Source: Streptomyces sp. LUP47B (lineage in GTDB: Bacteria > Actinomycetota > Actinomycetes > Streptomycetales > Streptomycetaceae). Taken from it: a stretch of DNA of 64,000 bases. Under the pieces are notes generated by a model that saw only the letters and a list, made by a program, of their open reading frames with translations, searched no databases and was not told where the DNA came from. The translations under genes were made by a program, and so were the position numbers. The stretch is from NCBI RefSeq assembly GCF_001746295.1, contig NZ_MJAH01000006.1:196751-260750 (forward strand). The letters are read 5' to 3'. Positions 18,011 through 27,900 of this stretch are shown in pieces (positions within the stretch are counted from its first letter, which is position 1; every line of letters starts with the position of its first letter).

Positions 18011-18298
18011 ATGTTCGGAAGGCTCGGCGCCCCCGAGATCATTCTCATCCTCGTCGTCATCATCCTGCTGTTCGGCGCGAAGAAGCTTCCCGACATGGCG
18101 CGCTCGCTCGGCAAGTCCGCTCGCATCCTCAAGAGCGAGGCCAAGGCGATGAAGGACGAGGGCAGCAGCACGGCCACTCCGGCCGGTCCGCCCAACACCG
18201 ACGAGCAGAACCCTGCTCAGCGCACCATCCAGGCCGCCCCCGGCGACGTGACCAGCTCGCGCCCGGTCACCGAGCCGACGGACACGACCAAGCGCTGA
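18011..18298 (+). CDS. tatA: Twin-arginine translocase subunit TatA
   Basis: Pore-forming Tat subunit of 95 residues. A single N-terminal membrane helix (APEIILILVVIILLFGAKKLP, about 7-27) is followed by an amphipathic helix with the FGAKKLPDMARSLGKS hinge and a disordered C-tail. It is followed after 48 bp by tatC. Confidence 0.95.
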   Translation: MFGRLGAPEIILILVVIILLFGAKKLPDMARSLGKSARILKSEAKAMKDEGSSTATPAGPPNTDEQNPAQRTIQAAPGDVTSSRPVTEPTDTTKR

Positions 18299-18346
18299 CG
18301 CGGGGCCGGTGACCTCCGGCCCGCCCGCACGAGATGGGAACGTGGG

Positions 18347-19297
18347 TTGCTGAAGTCTGCCCGCAGAGAAGAGAGGGATCCCGAGGGGCGGATGCCTCTC
18401 GCGGATCACCTTCGTGAGCTCCGCAACCGGCTCGCGAAGGCGATGCTGGCCATCGTCATCGTCACGGTGGTGGCCGCCTTCTTCTACAACGACATCATCA
18501 ACTTGATCACCAAGCCGATCCTCGACTCGGTCGGCTGTGACAAGTCCTTCGCGGAACTGGCCAAGTCGACACAGTCGACCAAGCCGTGCGCCGAGATCAC
18601 GATCAACGGCCTGCTCGCGCCCTTCACGCTGGCCCTGAAGGTGTCGCTGATGGCCGGTGTCGTCGCGGCCTCGCCGGTCTGGCTCTACCAGCTGTGGGCC
18701 TTCGTCGCACCCGGCCTGCACCGGCACGAGAAGAAGTACGCCTACGCGTTCGTCGGCACGGGCGCCCCGCTCTTCCTCGTCGGCGCCTACTTCGCCTACT
18801 CGGTCCTGCCGACCACGGCCCAGGTGCTGATCGGCTTCACCCCGGGCGGCACCTCCAACCTGCTGCCGTTGGACGACCTGCTCGACCTCGTCCTCCGCAT
18901 GGTGCTGGTCTTCGGCCTCTCCTTCGAGCTGCCCCTGCTGCTGGTCTTCCTCAACCTCACCGGGTTGATCACCGGCAAGCGGATGCTCGGCTGGTGGCGC
19001 GGCATGATCATGGCCATCACCGTGTTCGCGGCCATCGCCACACCGAGCACCGACCCGCTGACGATGCTGGCGCTCGCCGCGCCGATCTGGGTCCTGTACT
19101 TCGGGGCGACCGCCTTTTCCCTGCTCAACGACCGGCGCAAGCGCCGCCGCGAGGCCGAGGGCCCCGACGACGACGAGGCCTCCGACCTGGATCTGACCCC
19201 CGAGGACATCGGCGAGGTCGAGACCGTCGCCGCGAGCCGGGCACTGCCCGAGCAGTCCGGTTCGGACCGGGTCAACGGTTATGACGACGTGACCTGA
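18347..19297 (+). CDS. tatC: Twin-arginine translocase subunit TatC
   Basis: Signal-peptide receptor of the Tat system, 316 residues with six hydrophobic segments. The N-terminal MPLADHLRELRNRL and the conserved WLYQLWAFVAPGLHRHEKK loop are diagnostic. The C-terminal tail after the last helix is long and charged (about 255-316), as in other streptomycetes. The start is TTG at 18347; the first GTG nearby is out of frame. Confidence 0.95.
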   Translation: MLKSARREERDPEGRMPLADHLRELRNRLAKAMLAIVIVTVVAAFFYNDIINLITKPILDSVGCDKSFAELAKSTQSTKPCAEITINGLLAPFTLALKVSLMAGVVAASPVWLYQLWAFVAPGLHRHEKKYAYAFVGTGAPLFLVGAYFAYSVLPTTAQVLIGFTPGGTSNLLPLDDLLDLVLRMVLVFGLSFELPLLLVFLNLTGLITGKRMLGWWRGMIMAITVFAAIATPSTDPLTMLALAAPIWVLYFGATAFSLLNDRRKRRREAEGPDDDEASDLDLTPEDIGEVETVAASRALPEQSGSDRVNGYDDVT

Positions 19298-19327
19298 CGA
19301 GGGCAAGCGGCTCGTAAGGTCACTTCC

Positions 19328-20218
19328 GTGACCAGCGAGATCACCCTCTTCGTCAACCCCACCGCGGGCCGCGGCCGGGGCGCCCACGCGGCGCAGCCGG
19401 CCGCTTCCGCTTTGCGGGCGGCCGGCTTCGCGGTGCGGACCGTGCTCGGCGAGGACGCCGCCGACGCCCTCGCACGCGCGCGTGCCGCCGTGCGGGAGGG
19501 CACGGGGGCACTCGTCGCCGTCGGCGGCGACGGAATGGCCAACCTCGCCCTCCAGGCCGTGGCCGGCACCCGCACCCCGTTCGGTCTGGTCGCCGTCGGC
19601 ACCGGCAACGACCTCGCCCGCACCCTGGGCCTGCCGGTGCGCGATCCCGCCGCCGCGGGCCGGCTGATCGCCGACGCCCTCAAGGAGGGCCGGGTCCACG
19701 ACACCGACCTGGGCCGGGTCGGTGACCACTGGTTCGCCACCGTCCTCGCCTCCGGCTTCGACTCCCGGGTCAACGACCGCGGCAACCGCATGAGGTGGCC
19801 CGCGGGCCGCCTCAAGTACGACCTCGCGATGCTCGCCGAACTGGCCGCCTTCCGGCCCGTGCCGTACCGGATCACCCTCGACGACGGCCGGGTCCGCAAT
19901 GTCGAGGCCACCCTGGTGGCCGTCGGCAACGGATCGTCGTACGGCGGTGGTATGCGGATCTGCCCGGGCGCGGACCTCACCGACGGGCTCTTCGACATCA
20001 CCGTGGTCGGGGACTGCAGCCGTACGACCCTGCTGCGGGTGTTCCCGAGCGTGTACCGGGGCACCCACGTCGACCATCCCAAGGTGAGCGTGCTGCGGGC
20101 CGCGCGGGTCGAGATCGCCGCCGAGGACGTCACGGGCTACGCGGACGGCGAGCCGCTGGGGCCGCTGCCGCTGAGCGCGCGCTGTGTGCGCGGGGCGGTG
20201 TCCGTGGTGGGCCCGTGA
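19328..20218 (+). CDS. Diacylglycerol/lipid kinase family protein
   Basis: DAGKc-type lipid kinase of 296 residues. Nucleotide-binding motifs are NPTAGRGRG (about 10-18), VGGDGMANLALQAVAGT (about 63-79) and GTGNDLARTLGLP. A C-terminal YegS-like domain follows. A TAAGGT element shortly before the GTG and no Shine-Dalgarno suggest a leaderless message. In the tatC-helY region this gene is usual in actinomycetes. Confidence 0.92.
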   Translation: MTSEITLFVNPTAGRGRGAHAAQPAASALRAAGFAVRTVLGEDAADALARARAAVREGTGALVAVGGDGMANLALQAVAGTRTPFGLVAVGTGNDLARTLGLPVRDPAAAGRLIADALKEGRVHDTDLGRVGDHWFATVLASGFDSRVNDRGNRMRWPAGRLKYDLAMLAELAAFRPVPYRITLDDGRVRNVEATLVAVGNGSSYGGGMRICPGADLTDGLFDITVVGDCSRTTLLRVFPSVYRGTHVDHPKVSVLRAARVEIAAEDVTGYADGEPLGPLPLSARCVRGAVSVVGP

Positions 20219-20288
20219 ACCACGGTGGGCCCGTGAACTGCGTGAAGAGCAGGTTTCGCGGACTCCGATCCGGATAATGATCGTCCTG

Positions 20289-20311
20289 TTGTCAGTGCCG
20301 CCGGGTACGCT
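20289..20311 (+). promoter_or_regulatory. PafBC-type (RecA-independent DNA damage) promoter of helY
   Basis: TTGTCAGTG (20289-20297), an 8-base spacer and TACGCT (20306-20311) match the published RecA-NDp consensus TTGTCRGTG-N8-TAnnnT. The helY ATG lies 11 bases after it, so the message would be almost leaderless. Confidence 0.8.
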
Positions 20312-20321
20312 CGAAAGTACG

Positions 20322-23141
20322 ATGACAGAGGATCTCTCACCGGCCGAGCGGTACGCGGCAGCCCGCCTGCGGGCAGCCGAGCAGGCCACCTCGCTCGCGG
20401 ACTTCCGCGAGATGTACGACTTCGGTCTCGACCCCTTCCAGATCGAGGCCTGCCAGGCTCTCGAAGCGGGCAAGGGCGTGCTGGTCGCCGCCCCCACCGG
20501 CTCCGGCAAGACGATCGTCGGCGAGTTCGCCGTCCACCTCGCCCTCCAGCAGGGCAAGAAGTGCTTCTACACGACCCCCATCAAGGCTCTGTCCAACCAG
20601 AAGTACGCCGACCTGTGCCGCCGTTACGGCGCCGACAAGGTCGGCCTGCTCACCGGCGACAACAGCGTCAACTCCGACGCCCCCGTGGTCGTGATGACCA
20701 CCGAGGTGCTGCGGAACATGCTGTACGCGGGCTCGCAGACCCTCCTCGGCCTCGGTTACGTGGTCATGGACGAGGTGCACTACCTCTCCGACCGCTTCCG
20801 GGGCGCCGTTTGGGAAGAGGTGATCATCCACCTCCCCGAGTCGGTGACCCTGGTGTCGTTGTCGGCGACAGTGTCCAACGCCGAGGAGTTCGGCGACTGG
20901 CTCGACACCGTCCGCGGCGACACCCAGGTGATCGTCTCCGAACACCGGCCCGTGCCGCTGTTCCAGCACGTGCTCGCCGGGCGCCGGATGTACGACCTGT
21001 TCGAGGAGGGCGAGGGCAGCAAGAAGGCCGTCAACCCCGACCTCGCCCGGCTGGCCCGCATGGAGGCCCAGCGGCCGTCGTACCAGGACCGCAGACGCGG
21101 CCGGGCGATGCGCGAGGCCGACCGGGAGCGCGAGCGGCGGCAGCGGTCGAAGGTGTGGACGCCGAGCCGGCCCGAGGTCATCGAGCGGCTGGACGCCGAG
21201 GGCCTGCTGCCCGCCATCACGTTCATCTTCAGCCGCGCCGCGTGCGAGGCGGCCGTCCAGCAGTGCCTGTACGCGGGGCTGCGGCTCAACGACGACGAGG
21301 CTCGCGGGAAGGTGCGCGCCCTCGTCGAGGAGCGCACCGCGTCCATTCCGCACGAGGACCTCCACGTCCTGGGGTACTACGAGTGGCTGGAGGGCCTGGA
21401 GCGCGGCATCGCGGCCCACCACGCGGGCATGCTGCCGACCTTCAAGGAGGTCGTCGAGGAGCTGTTCGTGCGCGGCCTGGTCAAGGCCGTGTTCGCGACC
21501 GAGACACTCGCGCTCGGTATCAACATGCCCGCGCGTTCCGTGGTGCTGGAGAAGCTCGTCAAGTGGAACGGCGAACAGCACGCCGACATCACCCCCGGCG
21601 AGTACACCCAGTTGACGGGGCGTGCGGGGCGGCGCGGCATCGACATCGAGGGTCACGCGGTGGTGCTGTGGCAGCGCGGGAGCAGCCCGGAGCACCTGGC
21701 GGGACTGGCCGGCACGCGCACATATCCGCTGCGCTCCAGCTTCAAGCCGTCGTACAACATGGCGGTCAACCTCGTCGAGCAGTTCGGCCGGCACCGCTCG
21801 CGTGAGCTGCTCGAGACGTCGTTCGCGCAGTTCCAGGCCGACAAGTCGGTCGTCGGGATCTCGCGTCAGGTGCAGCGCAACGAGGAGGGCCTCGACGGCT
21901 ACAAGGCCTCCATGACCTGCCACCTCGGCGACTTCGAGGAGTACGCGCAGCTGCGCCGCGAGCTCAAGGACCGCGAGACCGAACTGGCCCGGCAGGGAGT
22001 CTCCCAGCGGCGGGCCGAGGCTGCCGTGGCGCTGGAGAAGCTCAAGCCGGGCGACGTCATCCATGTGCCGACGGGCAAGTACGCCGGTCTCGCGCTGGTG
22101 CTGGACCCGGGCCTGCCCGCCGGGCGGTCCAACGGCCACCGGGGCTTCGAGCACCACGACGGCCCGCGGCCGCTGGTGCTGACCGCCGAGCGGCAGGTCA
22201 AGCGGCTCGCGTCGATGGACTTCCCGGTGCCGGTCGAGCCGTTGGAGCGGATGCGGATCCCGAAGTCCTTCAACGCGCGCTCGCCGCAGTCCCGTCGGGA
22301 CCTGGCCTCCGCGCTGCGTGCCAAGGCGGGTCACATTCCGCCGGAGCGGGCCCGTAAGCAGCGCTCCCAGGCGGCCGACGACCGCGAGATCGCGCGGCTG
22401 CGGACGGCGATCCGGGCGCACCCCTGCCATGGGTGCAACGACCGTGAGGACCACGCCCGTTGGGCCGAGCGGTATCACCGGCTGCTGCGGGACACCTCGC
22501 AGCTGGAGCGGCGCATCGAGGGGCGTACGAACACGATCGCCCGCACCTTCGACCGGATCGTGGCGCTGCTGACCGAGCTGGACTATCTGCGGGCCGACGA
22601 GGTCACCGAGCACGGCAAGCGGCTGGCCCGGTTGTACGGCGAGCTCGACCTGCTGGCCAGCGAGTGTCTGCGGGAAGGTGTCTGGGAGGGGCTCGGCCCC
22701 GCCGAACTGGCCGCGTGCGTGTCGGCGTTGGTGTACGAGTCCCGGATGGGCGACGACGCCATGGCGCCCAAGGTGCCGTCCGGCAAGGCCAAGGCCGCGC
22801 TCGGTGAGATGGTGCGGATCTGGGGACGGCTCGACGCCCTCGAGGAGGACTTCCGGATCAACCAGACCGAGGGGGTCGGGCAGCGGGAGCCGGATCTCGG
22901 GTTCGCCTGGGCCGCGTACATGTGGGCCAGCGGGAAGGGGCTCGACGAGGTGCTGCGGGAGGCGGAGATGCCTGCCGGTGACTTCGTGCGGTGGTGCAAG
23001 CAGGTGATCGATGTGCTGGGGCAGATCTCGGCTGCGGCTCCCGTGTCGGGAGGGAGCGGGTCTTCCTCCGTCGCGAAGAATGCGCGGAAGGCTGTTGATC
23101 TGTTGCTGCGGGGGGTTGTGGCGTACTCGTCGGTGGGGTGA
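20322..23141 (+). CDS. helY: Ski2-like DEVH-box helicase HelY
   Basis: Superfamily 2 ATP-dependent helicase of 939 residues. Walker A APTGSGKT (about 49-56), DEVH box VMDEVHYLSD (about 146-155), motif III SLSATVSN, and motif VI QLTGRAGRRGIDIEG (about 429-443) are present, with a long C-terminal region of the Ski2/Mtr4 kind including a CHGCNDREDHARW segment. The ATG at 20322 is used because the frame upstream overlaps the lipid kinase and a damage promoter ends just before it. It probably acts on RNA or repair intermediates; M. tuberculosis helY is also next to tatC. Confidence 0.92.
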   Translation: MTEDLSPAERYAAARLRAAEQATSLADFREMYDFGLDPFQIEACQALEAGKGVLVAAPTGSGKTIVGEFAVHLALQQGKKCFYTTPIKALSNQKYADLCRRYGADKVGLLTGDNSVNSDAPVVVMTTEVLRNMLYAGSQTLLGLGYVVMDEVHYLSDRFRGAVWEEVIIHLPESVTLVSLSATVSNAEEFGDWLDTVRGDTQVIVSEHRPVPLFQHVLAGRRMYDLFEEGEGSKKAVNPDLARLARMEAQRPSYQDRRRGRAMREADRERERRQRSKVWTPSRPEVIERLDAEGLLPAITFIFSRAACEAAVQQCLYAGLRLNDDEARGKVRALVEERTASIPHEDLHVLGYYEWLEGLERGIAAHHAGMLPTFKEVVEELFVRGLVKAVFATETLALGINMPARSVVLEKLVKWNGEQHADITPGEYTQLTGRAGRRGIDIEGHAVVLWQRGSSPEHLAGLAGTRTYPLRSSFKPSYNMAVNLVEQFGRHRSRELLETSFAQFQADKSVVGISRQVQRNEEGLDGYKASMTCHLGDFEEYAQLRRELKDRETELARQGVSQRRAEAAVALEKLKPGDVIHVPTGKYAGLALVLDPGLPAGRSNGHRGFEHHDGPRPLVLTAERQVKRLASMDFPVPVEPLERMRIPKSFNARSPQSRRDLASALRAKAGHIPPERARKQRSQAADDREIARLRTAIRAHPCHGCNDREDHARWAERYHRLLRDTSQLERRIEGRTNTIARTFDRIVALLTELDYLRADEVTEHGKRLARLYGELDLLASECLREGVWEGLGPAELAACVSALVYESRMGDDAMAPKVPSGKAKAALGEMVRIWGRLDALEEDFRINQTEGVGQREPDLGFAWAAYMWASGKGLDEVLREAEMPAGDFVRWCKQVIDVLGQISAAAPVSGGSGSSSVAKNARKAVDLLLRGVVAYSSVG

Positions 23142-23176
23142 CGGGTTCGTGGGCGGGTGGCGGGTTCGTTGCGACT

Positions 23177-23227
23177 GGTCGCGCCCACGCGGCGGAGCCG
23201 CATATCGATGCGGCCCCGCGCCCCTGG
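23177..23227. repeat. Dispersed Streptomyces intergenic hairpin element
   Basis: The segment from about 23177 to 23227 contains GCCGCAT (23197-23203) pairing with ATGCGGC (23208-23214) and ends CCCCGCGCCCCTGGGTGGG. I recognise this as a sequence commonly found between Streptomyces genes, probably a terminator; here it separates two convergent genes. Confidence 0.6.
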
Positions 23228-23237
23228 GTGGGTTGTG

Positions 23238-24884
23238 CTACTCGGCGTTCACATAGGGCCGCCAGCCTCCGTACTCCGTGATGTCCTCGGCGTTCTTCAG
23301 AGCGCCGGGTTCGCAGAGAAAGCCGGGGACGTGGGTGCCGTCCGCCAACTGCACCCTGCCCAAGGTCATCGGGCGGGGGAGGGTCGCCAAAAGGCGGCCC
23401 AGGCCCTCCGCCGACAGGCGCCACACCTCTGCCTCGATCTCCGCGCCGCCCTCGCCCACGTGGACCAGGCCCGGCTTCGGCGGGGTCGTCCGCAGGGCGT
23501 GCAGGCGGTAGACCGGCGCCGTGGTGGTCGTACGGTCCAGGCGGGCGCCCAGCGCGAGGAGCTGAGGGTTCAGCGGCTGGCCCGTCAGGTGCGCGCCGAC
23601 CACCGCGAGCCGGGTCTCCGGCTGGAGCAGGCTCGCGATCCTCGCCAACCGCTCATCGGTGTACGCCGGGCCGATCAGCATCACGCCGAACGGGAGGCCG
23701 TTCACCTCACCAGCCGGGACGGCGGCCGCGGCCAGGTCGAAGAGGTTCGTGGAGTTGGTGAAGCGGCCCAGGCGGGCGTTGGCACCCAGGGGATCGGCGG
23801 CCACCTCGGCGAGCGTGGGGTGGCCAGGAGTGGTGGGCAGCAGGAGGGCGTCCGCGTCGGCCAGTTCGGCCAGCGCGCGCGTGCGGAGCGCGGCCAGGCG
23901 GTCCATGTCGGCGTAGAGCTGGTGGGCGGGGAGGTCGCGGGCCCGGGTGATGATGCCGGCGACCGTGGGGTCCAGGGAGTCGTCGTTCGCCGCTGTCGCC
24001 TTGTCGACAAAGGCTCCTACCGCTGTGTAGCGCTCCGCCACGAAGGCACCCTCGTAGAGCATCGCCGCAGCCTCGGTGAAGGGCGACAGATCAAGCTCGC
24101 GGAGCGTCGCGCCCGCAGCGGCGAGCTGCTCCACCGCTGCCTCGTACGCCTGGGCCCAGCCCTCGTCCAGTTCGCCGAGCTGGTCGCGCGGCGGGATCGC
24201 GATCCGCCATGGGCCGGGGCGGCGCCCGGGGAGGGACGGGATCGTGCCGGTCGCCATGTGGGACAAGGCCTGCTCGGCCTCCGGCAGGGTGCGGGCGAAC
24301 ACCGTCACGCAGTCGATCGAGGCGCAGGCCGGGACGACTCCGGCCGTGGGGACCAGACCGCGCGTGGGTTTGAGGCCGACGATGCCGTTGAAGGCGGCTG
24401 GTACCCGGCCCGAGCCCGCCGTGTCGGTACCGAGGGCGAAGTCGACGATGCCCAGGGCCACCGCGACGGCCGAGCCGGAACTGGAGCCGCCGCTCACCCT
24501 GGCAGGGTCGTACGCGTTGCGGACCGCGCCGTACGGGGAACGGGTGCCGACCAGGCCCGTCGCGAACTGGTCCAGGTTCGTGGTCCCGAGCACGATCGCA
24601 CCCGCCGCGCGGAGACCGGCGACGACCGGGGCATCGGCCTCCGGATGGTAGGCGTACGACGGACAGCCCGCCGTGGTGGGCAGGCCGGCCACGTCGACGT
24701 TGCCCTTGGCCGCGAACAGGCGTCCCGCGAGAGGGAGCTGCTCACCCTTCGCGAGCCGTTCGTCGATCGACCGGGCTTCCCGCTCGACCTCCTCCCGCGG
24801 GCGCAGGTCGATCCAGATCTCGGGGCGGTCCACGGCCTCGACGCGGTCGTAGGCGGCACGGACCCGGTTGACGGTGGTGGACAT
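23238..24884 (-). CDS. atzF: Allophanate hydrolase
   Basis: Amidase-signature enzyme of 548 residues that splits allophanate into ammonia and CO2. The Ser-cisSer-Lys triad is in AAKGNVDVAG, VSGGSSSGSAVAVALG and TDTAGSGRVPAAF. A C-terminal domain from about residue 440 fits AtzF/DUR1 allophanate hydrolases. The ATG at 24884 has AGGAG seven bases upstream. It is the last gene of the operon that starts at 29930, 32 bp after the carboxylase. Confidence 0.93.
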   Translation of the reverse strand: MSTTVNRVRAAYDRVEAVDRPEIWIDLRPREEVEREARSIDERLAKGEQLPLAGRLFAAKGNVDVAGLPTTAGCPSYAYHPEADAPVVAGLRAAGAIVLGTTNLDQFATGLVGTRSPYGAVRNAYDPARVSGGSSSGSAVAVALGIVDFALGTDTAGSGRVPAAFNGIVGLKPTRGLVPTAGVVPACASIDCVTVFARTLPEAEQALSHMATGTIPSLPGRRPGPWRIAIPPRDQLGELDEGWAQAYEAAVEQLAAAGATLRELDLSPFTEAAAMLYEGAFVAERYTAVGAFVDKATAANDDSLDPTVAGIITRARDLPAHQLYADMDRLAALRTRALAELADADALLLPTTPGHPTLAEVAADPLGANARLGRFTNSTNLFDLAAAAVPAGEVNGLPFGVMLIGPAYTDERLARIASLLQPETRLAVVGAHLTGQPLNPQLLALGARLDRTTTTAPVYRLHALRTTPPKPGLVHVGEGGAEIEAEVWRLSAEGLGRLLATLPRPMTLGRVQLADGTHVPGFLCEPGALKNAEDITEYGGWRPYVNAE

Positions 24885-24916
24885 GGCTCGCTCCTCTTTC
24901 ACTGTGCGACCGCGCT

Positions 24917-27900
24917 TCACCGAGCGGGCGGGGCCAGGACGAGCAGAGCCGTCCCCGCCTCCACCTGGTCGCCCGGCCTGGCCAGGATCTCCGCGACCAC
25001 GCCGTCCGCCGGCGCGTGCACCCTGGACTCCATCTTCATCGCCTCAAGGGCGAGGAGCGGCTGCCCGGCGGCCACCTCGTCGCCCGGCTCGACGTTCAAC
25101 TGCCATACGGAGGCGGCGAATTCGGCCTCAATGAGACGTCCGCCCGGAGGGACCGCCACCTCGGCGGCAGGGGCGGCCGGTGCGGACGTCTCCGCTGCCC
25201 GCGCGAACTCGCCCGCCGCCTCCCACGCGTCCCGCTCCGCGGAGAAGGCCGCCTGCTGATGTGACCTGAACTCCGCTATGGACTCGGCGTGTTCGGCGAG
25301 GAAGGACTGGTACGCGGCGAGCGAGAAGGTGCTCTCCTCGATGCGGGGAACGAAGCGGCCGGACGTGATGTCGGCCCGCAGTTCCAGGAGTTCGTCCGCG
25401 TCCACCGGATACCAGCTGATGCGGTCGAAGAAGCGCAGCAGCCAGGGCGAGCCCGGCTCGAACGCGCCGCGCTGCTGCCAGGGCGACCACACCTGGGTCG
25501 TACGGCCCACGAACTGGTAGCCGCCGGGGCCCTCCATGCCGTAGATGCAGAGATACGCTCCGCCGATCCCGACCGAGTTCTCGGCCGTCCAGGTGCGCGC
25601 CGGGTTGTACTTCGTGGTCACCAGGCGGTGGCGCGGGTCGAGCGGGGTGGCCACCGGGGCGCCCAGGTAGACGTCGCCCAGGCCCAGGACGAGGTACTCC
25701 GCGTCGAAGACGGTGCGGTAGACGTCGTCCACCGACTCCAGGCCGTTGACCCGGCGGATGAACTCGATGTTCCAGGGGCACCAGGGCGCGTCGTCCCGCA
25801 CGCCCGCCATGTAGCGGGCGATCGCCTCGCGGGTTGCGGGGTCGTCCCAGGAGAGCGGGAGGTGGACCGTGCGGGAGGGGACGACCAGTTCGTCGGACGG
25901 AGGGAGGGAGGCGGTGATCTCCCTTACGACGGCGAGGAGTTGCTGCTGGGGGAGGCGACCGGGGTCCGTCTGGATCTGCAGGGAGCGGATGCCGGGGGTG
26001 AGGTCGGTGATGCCGTCGGGGCCCTGCTCGGCCACCGCGTCCATCAGCGCGTGGACCCGCATGCGCAGCGCCAGGTCCAGCTGCATGGGGCCGAACTCGA
26101 CCAGCAGGTTGTCGTCGCCGCTGCGGCGGTACGTCACATCGCCGTCGCGGGCGAGGACACCGCCGTCCACGATCGCCGGGCGGGGCTCGCCCGAGGCGTC
26201 CACCGGCATGAAGCGCACGGTGTCGCCCGGGCGCAGCTGGCCGAGCTTCCATCGCTCGGTGCTGATGACCGTCGCCGGGCACACGAACCCGCCGAGGGAG
26301 GGCCCGTCCGGGCCCAGCAGCACCGGCATGTCACCCGTGTAGTCGACCGCGCCGACCGAGTAGGGGGTGTCGTGGATGTTGGAGGGGTGCAGGCCGGCCT
26401 CGCCGCCGTCACTGCGGGCCCAGCGGGGCTTGGGGCCGACCAGGCGGACACCGGTGCGGGCCGAGTTGAAGTGGACCTTCCAGTCGGCCGCGTAGAAGTC
26501 GTGGATGTCGTCCTCGGTGAAGAACTCCGGTGCGGCGTGCGGGCCTTCAACGGCGCCGATGTGCCAGGTGGAGGTGTAGGAGGGGCGGTCCTCGACCGGT
26601 GCTCCCTCGGCCTGAGCCTCTGCGAGCAGCGTTCCCCCGGCCTCGCGGCCTCCGTGCAGTACGTCGCCCGTCCGCAGGGCCCGGCCGCCGTGTCCGCCGA
26701 AGCGGCCCAGCGTGAAGGTGCTCGCGCTGCCGAGGAAGGCCGGGATGTCGAGGCCGCCCGCGAACAGGACGTACGTCCGCAGTCCGTGTTCGGTGGGTGT
26801 GCCGACCTCCAGGACACCGCCCGCGGGCACGGTCACCGGCTCCCACTGGGCGACCGGTGTGCCGTCGACGGCGACCGGGGCGGGGGCGCCCGTCACACAG
26901 ACGGTCGTGGCGTGGGTGAACCTCAACGAGGGGCCCTGCAAGGTGCATTCGAGGCCCGGGGCGCTTTCCGGGTTGCCCAGCGCCGTATTGCCGAGCCGGA
27001 AGGAACGGTCGTCCATCGGACCGCACGGGGGTACGCCGACCTGCCAGTAGCCGGTACGGCCCGGCCAGTCCTGCACGGTGGTGAGGGTGCCGGCGGCCAT
27101 GACCTCGATGCGTGGGGTCGGGTCCTGGATCTGGGAGAGCGTTGCCGTCGAATGGGTCGCGGCGGCGACGCGCTGGTCCGCGAGCGCCGCCCGGACCAGG
27201 CCGAGGTTGGTCTCGATGCCGTCGACGCGGGTGCGTTCCAGGGCCTCGTCCAGCCGGCGGAGGGCGTGGGCGCGATCGGGGCCGTACGCGATGATCTTCG
27301 CGAGCATCGGGTCGTACGACGTCGTCACCTCGGTGCCCGTCTCCACCCAGGCGTCGACCCGGACGCCGGTGGGGAACTCGACCCGCGTCAACAGCCCGGC
27401 GCTGGGCCGGTGTTCACGCGAGGGGTCCTCGGCGTAGACGCGTGCCTCGACGGCGTGGCCGTGCGGCGGGTCCGGTTCGCGTACGACGTCCCGCTCGCCG
27501 CGGGCCAGGCGGAGCATCCAGGCGACCAGGTCGACGCCGTAGATCTCCTCGGTGACCGGATGCTCCACCTGGAGACGGGTGTTGACCTCCAGGAAGTAGG
27601 CCTCCTCGCGGGCGGCGTCGTAGACGAACTCGACGGTTCCCGCGGAGCGGTAGCCGACCGCGGCGCACAACTCACGGGCACTGTCCGCGAGTTGCGCGCG
27701 AACGTGCGAGGGGAGCCCCGGCGCCGGAGCCTCCTCCAGGACTTTCTGGTTGCGGCGCTGCAGGGAGCAATCGCGGTCGCCGAAGGTGACGACCCTGCCC
27801 TCGCCGTCGCCGAAGACCTGCACCTCGACATGGCGGGCGTGCTCGACGAGCCGTTCCAGGAAGACACCGGCGGAGGAGAAGGAGGCGGCGGCGACGCGCT

